From the NCBI GenBank assembly GCA_905620495.1, contig CAJQTK010000023.1, positions 1-62,584 on the forward strand: a stretch of 62,584 bases of DNA, read 5' to 3'. The stretch's first letter is position 1, and the number at the start of each line of letters is the position of its first letter. A program made the translations under genes and the position numbers. The DNA is from an uncultured Candidatus Pelagibacter sp. (GTDB lineage: Bacteria > Pseudomonadota > Alphaproteobacteria > Pelagibacterales > Pelagibacteraceae). The notes beneath the pieces are model-generated. The model was not told the origin of the DNA and made no database searches. It was given only the letters and a program-made list of their open reading frames with translations. Positions 18,888-27,316 of the stretch are shown piece by piece.

Positions 18888-18908
18888 TATGCCCTTATAT
18901 TTAGATAA

Positions 18909-19229
18909 ATGCCTAAAATTACCTACATAGAAAATAGTGGAAATTCTCAAATCATAGAAGTTGCTAATGGATTGAGTGTAATGGAAGGTGCTGTTCAAAA
19001 CGATATTCCTGGAATTGATGCTGATTGTGGAGGTGGGATGGCGTGTGCTACTTGCCATGTTTATGTCAAAGAAAAATGGTTAGATAGACTTCCTAAAAAA
19101 GAAGAGGGTGAAGAAGATATGCTTGATATGGCTTACGAGCCCAAACGGAACAGCAGATTAAGCTGTCAGATAATAGTTTCAGATGAATTGGATGGCTTAA
19201 GTGTAAGCATTCCATCAAAACAAGGGTAA
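18909..19229 (+). CDS. 2Fe-2S ferredoxin (adrenodoxin type)
   Basis: Small soluble electron carrier of 106 aa. The cluster ligands are Cys40, Cys46, Cys49 and Cys86 in [16 protein letters not shown] and SRLSCQI, the adrenodoxin/ISC-ferredoxin spacing C-x5-C-x2-C. It directly abuts the ferredoxin reductase gene (0 nt gap), so the pair forms an NAD(P)H-ferredoxin module. It could feed Fe-S assembly, a P450 or a Rieske oxygenase; the sequence does not say which. It lies just beyond the proteorhodopsin terminator. Confidence 0.93.
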   Translation: MPKITYIENSGNSQIIEVANGLSVMEGAVQNDIPGIDADCGGGMACATCHVYVKEKWLDRLPKKEEGEEDMLDMAYEPKRNSRLSCQIIVSDELDGLSVSIPSKQG

Positions 19230-20246
19230 ATGAATAAAACAGATGCATTAATAATTGGAGCAGGTCCAACAGGGTTGTTTTGCGCCCATCAATTAGGTCT
19301 CATAGGTTTAAATTGTGAAATTGTTGATAATTTAGATAAAATAGGGGGTCAATGCATTGAACTTTATCCAGACAAACCAATTTATGATATTCCAGCAATT
19401 CCCGAATGTACTGGAGAAGAGTTAACTAATAATTTAATTAAACAAATCAAACCTTTTAATATTAAATTTCACCTTAATGAACGAGTAGAAGAAGTTAAGA
19501 GAGTTAATAATAAATGGATTATAAAAACAAATAAAAATAAAGAGTTTGAAACACCAAATATAATAATTGCTGGTGGTGTGGGTTCATTTGAACCAAGAAA
19601 ATTTGCACCAAAAGAATGTGAAAAATATGAAAATGAGTCTTTATTCTATTCAATTAAAAATAAATCTATCTTTCAAGATAAAACTATTTCAATATTTGGA
19701 GGTAGTGATTCAGCTTTAGATTGGGCCATAGAATTATCAAATAAATCAAAAGTAAACTTAATACACAGAAGAGATGAATTTACAGGAGCACAATTGAGTG
19801 TTGACAAAATTAAAGAATTAGAAAAATTAGGAAAAATAAAAATTTTTACAAAGTACCAATTAAACTCAGTTAAGGGTGAACAAAATATTAAATCAATAGA
19901 AATAAAGCATGATGATGAAAGTTTAGAAAAATTAGAAACAGATTATGTTTTAGGTTTTTTTGGATTAATTATGAAGCTCGGACCTATTGTAAACTGGGGT
20001 CTAAATTTAAATAAAAAAACAATTCAAGTTAATACTGAAAACTTTGAAACTAATCAAAATGGTATATTTGCAATAGGTGATATTTGTACTTACCCGGGAA
20101 AGCTCAAACTAATTCTTTCTGGCTTTCATGAAGGTGCTTTAGCAGCTAGAGGATGTTTTAAATATGCTAGACCTGATGAAAAACTAAGATTTGAATTTTC
20201 TACCACATCAAAAGCTGCACAAGAAAGGCTTGGTGTTAAAAAGTGA
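19230..20246 (+). CDS. Ferredoxin-NADP+ reductase, thioredoxin-reductase-like type
   Basis: FAD enzyme moving electrons between NADPH and ferredoxin, 338 aa. The FAD-binding Rossmann motif is ALIIGAGPTGLFCAHQLGL and the NADP-binding motif is SIFGGSDSALDWAIELS, with the C-terminal FAD contact GIFAIGDICTYPGKLKLIL. It lacks the redox CxxC of true thioredoxin reductases, as in the YumC-type FNRs. It abuts the ferredoxin gene, and its stop overlaps the downstream GST start. Automated annotation may call it thioredoxin reductase. Confidence 0.9.
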   Translation: MNKTDALIIGAGPTGLFCAHQLGLIGLNCEIVDNLDKIGGQCIELYPDKPIYDIPAIPECTGEELTNNLIKQIKPFNIKFHLNERVEEVKRVNNKWIIKTNKNKEFETPNIIIAGGVGSFEPRKFAPKECEKYENESLFYSIKNKSIFQDKTISIFGGSDSALDWAIELSNKSKVNLIHRRDEFTGAQLSVDKIKELEKLGKIKIFTKYQLNSVKGEQNIKSIEIKHDDESLEKLETDYVLGFFGLIMKLGPIVNWGLNLNKKTIQVNTENFETNQNGIFAIGDICTYPGKLKLILSGFHEGALAARGCFKYARPDEKLRFEFSTTSKAAQERLGVKK

Positions 20247-20869
20247 TAGAGCTATTTACAGCTGATACACCAAACGGTAAAAAAATTACAATAATGTTAG
20301 AGGAGATAGGTTGTGATTTTAAGGTTACTAAAATTGATCTATCAAAAGATGAACAATTTAAAACAGATTTTAAAAAAATAAGTCCCTTTGGAAAAATCCC
20401 AGTAATTATAGACCATGATAATGGACAATCTTTATTCGAGTCTGGAGCGATCCTCATGTATTTAGGTGAAAAATATAATAAATTTTACGAACTAAAAGAC
20501 CGTAATGTTATAAATCAATGGTTGATGGCACAGATGGGAATTATTGGACCAATGATTGGGCAGCATCACCAGTTTCATCATTATAACACTGGAAAAAGTG
20601 AGTTTGGAGAAGAAAGATATTTTAAAATTACTAAAAGAATTTATGGCGAACTAGATGAAAGGTTATCTTTATCAAAATACTTAGCTGGAAATAAGTATAC
20701 AATTGCAGATATTGCAACTTGGCCCTGGATTGCAAGGCATGAGTGGCATGATATTGGACTTAAAAAATATAAAAATTTAACTAGATGGTATTTAGATATC
20801 TCAGAAAGAGAAGCCGTTATAAAAGGATATGATCTCCTGCAAAATGGATCTGAGATACCAAAACCATAA
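20243..20869 (+). CDS. Glutathione S-transferase family protein, YfcG-like
   Basis: The 208 aa protein starts MIELFTADTPNGKKITIMLE and has SPFGKIPVIIDHDNGQSLFE, GAILMYLGEKYN, GPMIGQHHQFHHY and YTIADIATWPWIA. These closely follow the E. coli YfcG/Ure2 type, which acts as a glutathione-dependent disulfide oxidoreductase. The GTG start overlaps the reductase stop (GTGA). This and the MOSC gene extend the ferredoxin/reductase operon. Actual substrate unknown. Confidence 0.88.
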   Translation: MIELFTADTPNGKKITIMLEEIGCDFKVTKIDLSKDEQFKTDFKKISPFGKIPVIIDHDNGQSLFESGAILMYLGEKYNKFYELKDRNVINQWLMAQMGIIGPMIGQHHQFHHYNTGKSEFGEERYFKITKRIYGELDERLSLSKYLAGNKYTIADIATWPWIARHEWHDIGLKKYKNLTRWYLDISEREAVIKGYDLLQNGSEIPKP

Positions 20870-20876
20870 TAATCAT

Positions 20877-21656
20877 ATGAGTGTTTTGATTTCATCAATA
20901 TACTTCAGTCCTGTAAAATCTTTATCTTTTATAAATATTGAATCGTGTGAAGTTAAAAAAAATTTAGGAATTTTGAATGATAGAAAATTTGCTTTTTCAA
21001 GAATCATCAATTCTGAAAGGGCTCACTTAATAGAAAAAAATCCAAGTGAACGAAAACTACAAAATTTTTTAACTTTAAAAAACTCCCCAGTTTTAAATAA
21101 GTATAACTTTACATACAAAGATAATAGATTAGCTTTAACACTTGGTGATAAGGAGTTAATATCAATAACAGCTGATAATCTAGATCAAAGGTCTATTCTT
21201 ATAAATAAACTCGTAGAACTAGAAAGTTCATTAATGAAACCAATTTCTTTACTGCAAAATAATGAATTTCCTTTTTATGACACCTCACATTCAAATAAAA
21301 TTTTTAATTCTATATCTCTTATAAATCTTAAAAGTATTCAGGATTTAGAAAAAAAAATTAATGAAAAAGTTGAATTCCAAAGGTTTAGAGGAAATTTTTA
21401 TATTGATGGAATTGAAGCCTGGGAAGAACGTAAATGGATTGGAAAAACTATAAAAATTAATAACGTTTTATTTAAAGTAGAGAGAAATATTCCACGTTGT
21501 GTTGCAATCAACCTAAGACCAAAAACAAATAATAGTGAGCTCAATTTACTTCAGTCTTTAAAAAAAAATTATAGACATTTTGATATGGGTATTTATTTAA
21601 GAGCATTAAATGATGGTAAAATAGAAGTAGGGAGTATAATAAAAAAAGAGGATTAA
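20877..21656 (+). CDS. MOSC domain-containing protein
   Basis: Contains an N-terminal MOSC beta-barrel (SVLISSIYFSPVKSLSF, NDRKFAFSR) and a MOSC sulfur-carrier domain (FQRFRGNFYIDGIEAWEERK, FKVERNIPRCVAINLRP, MGIYLRALNDGKIEVG). The proline-cysteine-valine segment near residue 205 holds the conserved Cys that can carry sulfane sulfur. Known relatives include mARC and YcbX, molybdenum cofactor proteins that reduce N-hydroxylated compounds with ferredoxin-type partners, so the ferredoxin and reductase upstream are suggestive. I choose the ATG at 20877, just after the GST stop. Confidence 0.82.
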   Translation: MSVLISSIYFSPVKSLSFINIESCEVKKNLGILNDRKFAFSRIINSERAHLIEKNPSERKLQNFLTLKNSPVLNKYNFTYKDNRLALTLGDKELISITADNLDQRSILINKLVELESSLMKPISLLQNNEFPFYDTSHSNKIFNSISLINLKSIQDLEKKINEKVEFQRFRGNFYIDGIEAWEERKWIGKTIKINNVLFKVERNIPRCVAINLRPKTNNSELNLLQSLKKNYRHFDMGIYLRALNDGKIEVGSIIKKED

Positions 21657-21705
21657 GTAGATTTGAATGTTATCTCTGATGCTAGTTAAGAAAAATACCT
21701 AAACT

Positions 21706-22266
21706 TTAATCGTCAGCGTATACTTTTTCTTCTTTTTCATGCTTTTCTTGAGCTGCAATACAAAGATGAGCAACAGGTCTTGCCAATAATCTTTTTAAGC
21801 CTATTGGTTCTGCCGTCTCCGCACAAAACCCAAAAGTTACATCTTTTATTCTTAATAAGGCTTGATCAATTTTAGAAATTAATTTTATTTGTCTATTGAT
21901 CGCTTTCATTTCCACAGCCTTATCTGTGTATGAGCTTGCTTGATCAACAATATCTGCTGAAACGCTATTGTCATCCATTGATCCATGATAAAGAGCTTCA
22001 TTATTTGCTTTTACTAATTCTTTTTTCCACTCAGTAAGCTTTATTTTAAAAAACGATAAGTGCTTATCGCACATGTATTTCTCAGTATCTTTAGGTATAT
22101 AATTTTTTGAAATTTTAATTGGTGCTTTTAACTTTTTTTCAGCAGTAGCAAGTTTTTTTATTGCTTTAACTGGCTTTTGGATCGCAGTAACAATCTTCTT
22201 TGTTTTAACTGTCTTCTTTGTTTTAACTGTTGGTTTTTTAGTAGATGATTTTGAGATTTTAGGCAT
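21706..22266 (-). CDS. DksA/TraR-family protein with lysine-rich N-terminal tail
   Basis: Likely RNA-polymerase secondary-channel regulator. Residues 64-186 match DksA: a coiled-coil with the tip motif D105-I-V-D108-Q-A110 (family DxxDxA), then GFCAETAEPIGLKRLLARPV. Of the four zinc-finger cysteines only Cys148 and Cys169 remain; the partners are Thr151 and Ala172, as in cysteine-poor DksA homologues. Residues 1-60 are an unusual Lys/Thr/Ala/Pro-rich tail resembling histone H1 C-termini. The start is set at the ATG of MPKISKSS; a longer start at 22302 would add 12 residues. It converges on the MOSC gene. Confidence 0.83.
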   Translation of the reverse strand: MPKISKSSTKKPTVKTKKTVKTKKIVTAIQKPVKAIKKLATAEKKLKAPIKISKNYIPKDTEKYMCDKHLSFFKIKLTEWKKELVKANNEALYHGSMDDNSVSADIVDQASSYTDKAVEMKAINRQIKLISKIDQALLRIKDVTFGFCAETAEPIGLKRLLARPVAHLCIAAQEKHEKEEKVYADD

Positions 22267-22373
22267 ATGTATAAATTTTAGTGGCCGGAGTATATTCAGC
22301 AATTAATACGTGTCAAGCGGGCTTAATTCATATAAATTTGGACAGGATTAAACACTAAAAATATAAGTCCATT

Positions 22374-23696
22374 ATGAGTTTTAATAAAATAGATATAAAT
22401 AAATTATTTTACAGTTTTATTACAATACATTTAATTTTATGGACGCTGATTCCATCATTAACTAACAATAATTTACCTCTTGATACAATTGAGGCTTTAG
22501 CCTGGGGAAATAATTTAGATTGGGGCTTTAATAAACATCCACCAGCAAGTGCCTTTTTCTCTGAAATTTTTTATCAAATATTTGGTGCACAAGATTGGGC
22601 TTATTATTTATTAAGTCAAATATTTGTAGTGATAGCTTTTATAGTTGTCTTTAAATTTGCAGAAGAATTATTTAAAAATAAAACTTTAAGTTTAATATCA
22701 GTACTTTTGCTGGAAGGTGTTTATTTTTATAATTTTACAACTCCAGAATTTAATGTAAATATTTGTCAATTACCTTTCTGGGCATTGTGCGTTTATTATT
22801 CCTGGAAATTATTTGATAAACAGCATGTAACTTTTAAAGATTATTTTTGGCTAGGTGTGTTTGCGGCCATAGGTTTTTTATCAAAATATCTTTTTATTTA
22901 TCTTTTAATAGCAATTGATCTATTATTTTTTTATGTAATTTTTATAAAGAAATATCAAAAATTGGATTTTAAATACTTAATATCTCTAGAAGTTTTTATT
23001 GTTCTATTAGTTCCACATCTAATTTGGTTAACAAATAATGATTATGTAACTATCACTTATGGATTAGCTAGAACTGGATTGAATAACTCAAGTTTACTGG
23101 ATCATATAGTTTATCCATTAATATTTTTAGGCAAACAAATAGGAATACTAATTCCATTGTTCATTATGTCTTTTTTTTTAGTAAAAAAATTTAAATTTAA
23201 AATATCTTTAAAAGATAAAAAATTATTGTTCTTGATATTTGTTAATTTAGTTCCAATAGGGTTGATGTTTTTAACTTCAATGTTAACAGGATCTAAAATA
23301 AGAACAATGTGGATGACACCATTTTATTTATTCTTTGGTGTTTTAATTGTTTATATTTTTCAAGCGCAAATAAATTTAAAAAAGTTAAATGGCTTCATGT
23401 CAGCGTTTCTAATTTCATCTGCTTTTTCACTTTTTGCTTATGCCTATATTTCAATTACAGAAACGGACAAAAGAACAGATTATTCTGGAAAACAAATAGC
23501 AGAAAAAACTCAATATTCTTGGGATCAAGATCATAAAGACCCCATTAATGTTGTGCTTGGAGATGAATGGCACGCAGGAAATTTATCATATCATTTAAAA
23601 TCAAGACCTGTTTGGGAGGGATTTATCACAAAAGATAAGCTAAACTCACTTACTAAATTTACCTGTATTGATAATATTTGTATTGGAAATAGATGA
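22374..23696 (+). CDS. GT39/ArnT-like membrane glycosyltransferase
   Basis: Polytopic membrane protein of 440 aa with many hydrophobic helices. The first periplasmic loop has LPLDTIEALAWGNNLDWGFN followed by KHPP, resembling the acidic motif of the GT39/PMT and ArnT families that use polyprenyl-phosphate sugars. The periplasmic C-terminus ends in a soluble segment with two cysteines (FTCIDNICIGNR). It is followed with a 4 nt overlap by a GT2 transferase, which often makes the polyprenyl-linked donor. Together they probably modify lipid A or another envelope glycan. The acceptor is unknown. Confidence 0.8.
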   Translation: MSFNKIDINKLFYSFITIHLILWTLIPSLTNNNLPLDTIEALAWGNNLDWGFNKHPPASAFFSEIFYQIFGAQDWAYYLLSQIFVVIAFIVVFKFAEELFKNKTLSLISVLLLEGVYFYNFTTPEFNVNICQLPFWALCVYYSWKLFDKQHVTFKDYFWLGVFAAIGFLSKYLFIYLLIAIDLLFFYVIFIKKYQKLDFKYLISLEVFIVLLVPHLIWLTNNDYVTITYGLARTGLNNSSLLDHIVYPLIFLGKQIGILIPLFIMSFFLVKKFKFKISLKDKKLLFLIFVNLVPIGLMFLTSMLTGSKIRTMWMTPFYLFFGVLIVYIFQAQINLKKLNGFMSAFLISSAFSLFAYAYISITETDKRTDYSGKQIAEKTQYSWDQDHKDPINVVLGDEWHAGNLSYHLKSRPVWEGFITKDKLNSLTKFTCIDNICIGNR

Positions 23697-24565
23697 ACAA
23701 AATAAAAATTTTAATTCCAGTTTATAATGATTGGCAATCAGTTTTTAAGCTTATAGAAAATATTAACTCACAAGTCTCAACATTAAATGATGAGTTTTCA
23801 GTAATAATAGTCAACGATGCTTCTACCGAAAATAGACCAGAGCTTTCAGTTGATTTAAATAACCTAAAGTCTATTCAAATTATCAACATGAAAGAAAATA
23901 AGGGTCACGCAAGGTGTATTGCAGCTGGATTAAAATATATAAATGAAAAAAAAGACTTTGATTATGTAATTCCAATGGATGGTGATGGAGAGGATAGACC
24001 TGAAGAATTAAGTTTATTTATTGAAAAAATCAATGATTATCCAGATACGGTTGTTACAGCGAATAGAGTAAAAAGATCTGAAGGATTTTTATTTAAGTTT
24101 TGCTATCTAGTTCATAAGTATTTAACTCTCATTTTTACAGGAAAAATTATTAAATATGGCAATTATTCTTGCCTCCCTAAGTCTGCAGTTAATAAAATGG
24201 TTAATGAACCTGCAACATGGAGTAGTTTTTCAGGATCATTGGCAAAAATAGTAAAAGACAGAAAGTCTATTCCATCTGAAAGGGGTACAAGGTATTTTGG
24301 TCCTTCTAAAATGAATTTTGTTAATTTACTAAAGCACTCCCTTTCAATTATTGCAGTCTTTAAAACAACATTATTAATTAGATCTATAATCTTTTTAATT
24401 GCCTACTTACTTTTAGTGACTGGAAAAATATCAGCTATTACATTAATACCTGTTGTGGCAGTTATCATTATGATGATTTCTGTAATTGTATTATCAAAAA
24501 GAGAAAACTTTTTAGAATTTGAAAATTCTTTAGAAAATATTAGCAGCATAGATCAAATTAAATAG
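23693..24565 (+). CDS. GT2-family glycosyltransferase (polyprenyl-phosphate sugar type)
   Basis: Cytoplasmic GT-A domain beginning IKILIPVYNDWQSVFKLIE, with the metal/nucleotide-binding acidic cluster in DYVIPMDGDGEDRPEEL. It ends in two predicted membrane helices (about residues 222-265: LLIRSIIFLIAYLLL, ISAITLIPVVAVIIMMI). This layout fits dolichol/undecaprenyl-phosphate glycosyltransferases such as ArnC/DPM1-like proteins. It overlaps the preceding GT39 gene by 4 nt. Its last 8 nt overlap the 3' end of umuC on the other strand. Confidence 0.83.
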   Translation: MNKIKILIPVYNDWQSVFKLIENINSQVSTLNDEFSVIIVNDASTENRPELSVDLNNLKSIQIINMKENKGHARCIAAGLKYINEKKDFDYVIPMDGDGEDRPEELSLFIEKINDYPDTVVTANRVKRSEGFLFKFCYLVHKYLTLIFTGKIIKYGNYSCLPKSAVNKMVNEPATWSSFSGSLAKIVKDRKSIPSERGTRYFGPSKMNFVNLLKHSLSIIAVFKTTLLIRSIIFLIAYLLLVTGKISAITLIPVVAVIIMMISVIVLSKRENFLEFENSLENISSIDQIK

Positions 24566-25838
24566 CTTTTATTATTGGTAATGAATGAAAGTCAGCTGTA
24601 TCGATCTTTGAAGAGTGATCTCTCCTCATATTCCACTTCTTGTTAACTCCAGCACTAGCCAAACTCAGTGTTGATCGACCATATCTGTAATTTGTACTAT
24701 CTATAGACCTCATTAAGCCTTTAATTTTTTCATCTTTTTCTGACGAGAATAGATTTTTGCTACCATCTGAACTAACCAAGCCAGTCAATGTTATGCCTGC
24801 TTTTTGATACCTATATCCATTTATAAAAATTTCATTTAATCCAACCAAAGCTGTTTTAACTATTTCAATACTGTTGTTTGTGGCAATTGGAAAATCTATA
24901 GTTTTAGCATTTGAATAATAAACTCCTTTGTTTTGAAAAGGACTTGTTCTAACAGAAACTGTTATTGATTTTGCAATTAAAGATTCTGATCTAATTTTTT
25001 CAGAAGCATTCAAGCAATAACTTGCAACTGCTTCTTGTAGTTCTTGAAATCTTTCAACTCTTGTGCCAAATGACCTTGATACTACACAACTTTTTCTTTT
25101 TGAAGTTTTAGTTTCTATTGGAATACAAGAAATTCCCCTAAGCTCAAGTGCAGTTCGAGAACTTAAAACACTAGAGCTTTTCTTAATCCAAGTATTTGAC
25201 ATGTTTTTTAATTGTTTGGCATTGTAAATTCCATTTTGATGATAAAATTTTGTAAGTTGTTTGCCAACTCCCCACACATCATTGATATCTATTTTTTCTA
25301 ATAGAGGATCAATATTTTCAATCCCCATTAAGTTTGTGACTCCAGATTGTTTTTTCTTTGCTATATGATTTGCTATCTTGCTTAATGTTTTCGTTTTCGC
25401 GATACCAATGCTTGTTGGAATGCCCGTCCATTGTAAAACAATACTTCTAATTTCTTTGCCTACATCTTCCACTTCATCATCTGGATAATTACTTAAATCT
25501 AAAAAAGCCTCATCAACAGAATATATTTCTAACTCTGGATTAAACCTTTTTAAAGTTCTCATCACTCTTCTAGATAAATCTCCATACAAAGAATAATTCG
25601 AAGAAAAAACACAAACATTGTTTCTAAGTATTATATCTTTAGCTTTAAAATAAGGCTCTCCCATTTTAATACCAAGAAACTTGGCTTCATTTGATCTTGC
25701 AATAATACAGCCATCATTATTAGACAAAACAACGACAGGTTTATTTCTAATTTTAGGATTAAATAATCTCTCACAAGATACATAAAATGAATTGCAATCA
25801 ACAAGTGCGATTTTTTTAGTACGTTGAATGAATGACAT
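24558..25838 (-). CDS. umuC: DNA polymerase V catalytic subunit, Y family
   Basis: Error-prone translesion polymerase, 426 aa, close to E. coli UmuC (422 aa). The catalytic acidic residues are Asp14 (ALVDCNSFYVSCERLFNP) and Asp109-Glu110 (IYSVDEAFLDLS). The palm motif NDGCIIARSNEAKFLGI and the thumb and little-finger domains are present. It overlaps umuD by 23 nt, the expected umuDC operon order, and is presumably under the LexA-type box before umuD. Confidence 0.96.
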   Translation of the reverse strand: MSFIQRTKKIALVDCNSFYVSCERLFNPKIRNKPVVVLSNNDGCIIARSNEAKFLGIKMGEPYFKAKDIILRNNVCVFSSNYSLYGDLSRRVMRTLKRFNPELEIYSVDEAFLDLSNYPDDEVEDVGKEIRSIVLQWTGIPTSIGIAKTKTLSKIANHIAKKKQSGVTNLMGIENIDPLLEKIDINDVWGVGKQLTKFYHQNGIYNAKQLKNMSNTWIKKSSSVLSSRTALELRGISCIPIETKTSKRKSCVVSRSFGTRVERFQELQEAVASYCLNASEKIRSESLIAKSITVSVRTSPFQNKGVYYSNAKTIDFPIATNNSIEIVKTALVGLNEIFINGYRYQKAGITLTGLVSSDGSKNLFSSEKDEKIKGLMRSIDSTNYRYGRSTLSLASAGVNKKWNMRRDHSSKIDTADFHSLPIIKAI

Positions 25839-26211
25839 AAGTCACAACTCCCCAAATAAATACTTCAGTTTCATCGCCAATAATTATTTTATCTTCAATA
25901 TTTTTTGAGCCCGATGTTAAGAATTGTCCATCTTTTGATTTAACAAAGCTTTTAACAACTAACTCATCATGAACGTTTGCAATAACTGTTGAAAAATTTT
26001 TAGGTTTTAAACTTCTATCAATAACCAATAAGTCACCATCATAAATACCAACATCAGTCATCGACTTTCCCTGAACCCTAATGATGAAAGTTGCTGGGAC
26101 ATTTTTAATTAGATGAACGTTAAGATCCACATCTTCTTCAATGTAATCTGTTGCAGGAGAGGGAAAGCCAGCACCTGCTTTATGTAGATAAAATGGAATA
26201 GTTAGTTTCAT
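25816..26211 (-). CDS. umuD: UmuD, self-cleaving DNA polymerase V subunit
   Basis: LexA/S24-type protease-like protein of 131 aa. Catalytic Ser50 (VQGKSMTDVG) and Lys87 (ELVVKSFV) are present. The RecA-stimulated cleavage site is predicted between Ala14 and Gly15 in KAGAGFPSPATDY, equivalent to E. coli UmuD CG-FPSPA. The N-terminal arm is about ten residues shorter than in E. coli. The ATG directly abuts a LexA-type operator. Confidence 0.95.
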   Translation of the reverse strand: MKLTIPFYLHKAGAGFPSPATDYIEEDVDLNVHLIKNVPATFIIRVQGKSMTDVGIYDGDLLVIDRSLKPKNFSTVIANVHDELVVKSFVKSKDGQFLTSGSKNIEDKIIIGDETEVFIWGVVTYVIHSTY

Positions 26212-26226
26212 GTTCTTATTTTGTTC
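26212..26226 (-). promoter_or_regulatory. LexA-type SOS box at the umuD start
   Basis: On the minus strand the sequence is GAAC-AAAATAA-GAAC, immediately followed by the umuD ATG. GAAC-N7-GAAC (equivalently GTTC-N7-GTTC) is the direct-repeat operator known for alphaproteobacterial LexA. Placement next to umuDC supports SOS control. Because it sits in the leader rather than the -35/-10 region, repression may act on elongation or on a very close promoter. A variant of the same box precedes recA. Confidence 0.8.
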
Positions 26227-26377
26227 TTATTCATAGACTAGTTATACAGTACACGCAAGAGGTTGTATTTTGAGTCTGTAACTGAATCAAAGATGAATCA
26301 AAAGGTGAACATCCAAGCTACATTTTGTACTCTTGTGGATAACTTCAACCAGAGATAGTTTAAACCACATATCAAAA

Positions 26378-26947
26378 ATGAAAAAAATTCTAACGATTAT
26401 GCTTCTGAGTTTAGTTATAACCTCTAAAACTATGGCTTATGAAGAAGTAAATTATGAGGTGGTAAAAACAAATACAATTTATGAAATTAGAAAATATTCT
26501 GATCGTTTAGCTATTGAAACAGCAATATCAAATCAAGGTAGCAGTTTTAGAAAATTATTTAATTATATCTCTGGTAGCAATGAGAATAATGAAGAAATTA
26601 AGATGACAACACCGGTCACTCAGATAGAAAAAAAGGGAAACATGACTATGCAATTTTATTTACCTTCAAGATTTAATAAAGATAACACACCGAGTCCGTC
26701 TAATTCAGATGTAAAGATTTTAAATATTGAAGGAGGTTATTATGCAGTTATTACATATTCAGGAAGAGCTTCTAATAAAAATTTCATTAAACATAAAAGT
26801 ATTTTAGAAAATGAGTTAAAAAAAGATGATATATCAATTTTGAGTCCACCTATTAAAGCAACTTACAACGGACCTTTCACCCTGCCTTTGTTCAGAAGAA
26901 ATGAGGCAATGTTTGAGGTTAATTCAAAAAATAAAGGAGAAATATAA
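26378..26947 (+). CDS. SOUL family heme-binding protein, exported
   Basis: The 189 aa protein starts with a signal peptide (MKKILTIMLLSLVITSKTMA) followed by YEEVNYEVVKTNTIYEIRKY, the SOUL-domain N-terminus. Also seen are KMTTPVTQIEKKGNMTMQF and the C-terminal FTLPLFRRNEAMFEV. SOUL proteins bind heme or related tetrapyrroles; the biological role in bacteria is poorly defined. I prefer the ATG at 26378 over the upstream TTG at 26333, because it begins exactly at the signal peptide. It is followed within 1 nt by the GFA-type gene. Confidence 0.85.
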   Translation: MKKILTIMLLSLVITSKTMAYEEVNYEVVKTNTIYEIRKYSDRLAIETAISNQGSSFRKLFNYISGSNENNEEIKMTTPVTQIEKKGNMTMQFYLPSRFNKDNTPSPSNSDVKILNIEGGYYAVITYSGRASNKNFIKHKSILENELKKDDISILSPPIKATYNGPFTLPLFRRNEAMFEVNSKNKGEI

Positions 26948-27310
26948 ATGAAAAAACTAAAATGCCATTGTGGAGAAGTAGAAGCAGAAATAAACGTACC
27001 TGATAATTTAGAAAAAGTTTTAAAATGTAATTGTTCTATTTGTAAAAGAAAAGGAGCAATTATGTCTATGGTTAAGAATGAAGATTTTAAAATAGTTAAA
27101 GGTGAAGATAAATTAAAACTTTATCAATTTCACTCAAAAGTCGCGAAACATTATTTCTGTTCTAACTGTGGAATTTACACACACAATAACCCAAGATCCA
27201 ATCCAGCTATGACAGGATTTAATCTTGGATGTGTAGATGAAATAAATACTTTCGAATTAGAAAATGTTGCAGTCAATGATGGTCAAAATCATCCTCTCGA
27301 TAAAAAATAA
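26948..27310 (+). CDS. GFA family (glutathione-dependent formaldehyde-activating-like) zinc protein
   Basis: Small 120 aa protein with the GFA zinc motifs: CHCG at the N-terminus, KCNCSICKRKG in the middle and YFCSNCGIYTHNNP. The family is named for S-hydroxymethylglutathione synthase, but most members have no proven activity. It sits directly after the SOUL gene with GGAGA in the leader and just before the glycerate-kinase-like gene. Confidence 0.88.
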   Translation: MKKLKCHCGEVEAEINVPDNLEKVLKCNCSICKRKGAIMSMVKNEDFKIVKGEDKLKLYQFHSKVAKHYFCSNCGIYTHNNPRSNPAMTGFNLGCVDEINTFELENVAVNDGQNHPLDKK

Positions 27311-27316
27311 TTTTTT

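Noticed and set aside
22267..22302. Longer start for the DksA-like protein
   Set aside because: The added 12 residues show no conservation pattern, and the ATG at 22266 begins the lysine tail cleanly.
26307..26321. GAAC-N7-CTAC upstream of the SOUL gene as a third LexA box
   Set aside because: The second half-site has mismatches and the AT-rich background makes such half-sites common; a partial reverse match to the recA box at 26320-26330 is also too weak.
26333..26377. TTG start adding 15 residues to the SOUL protein
   Set aside because: The ATG at 26378 begins exactly at a signal peptide; the extension would bury it.
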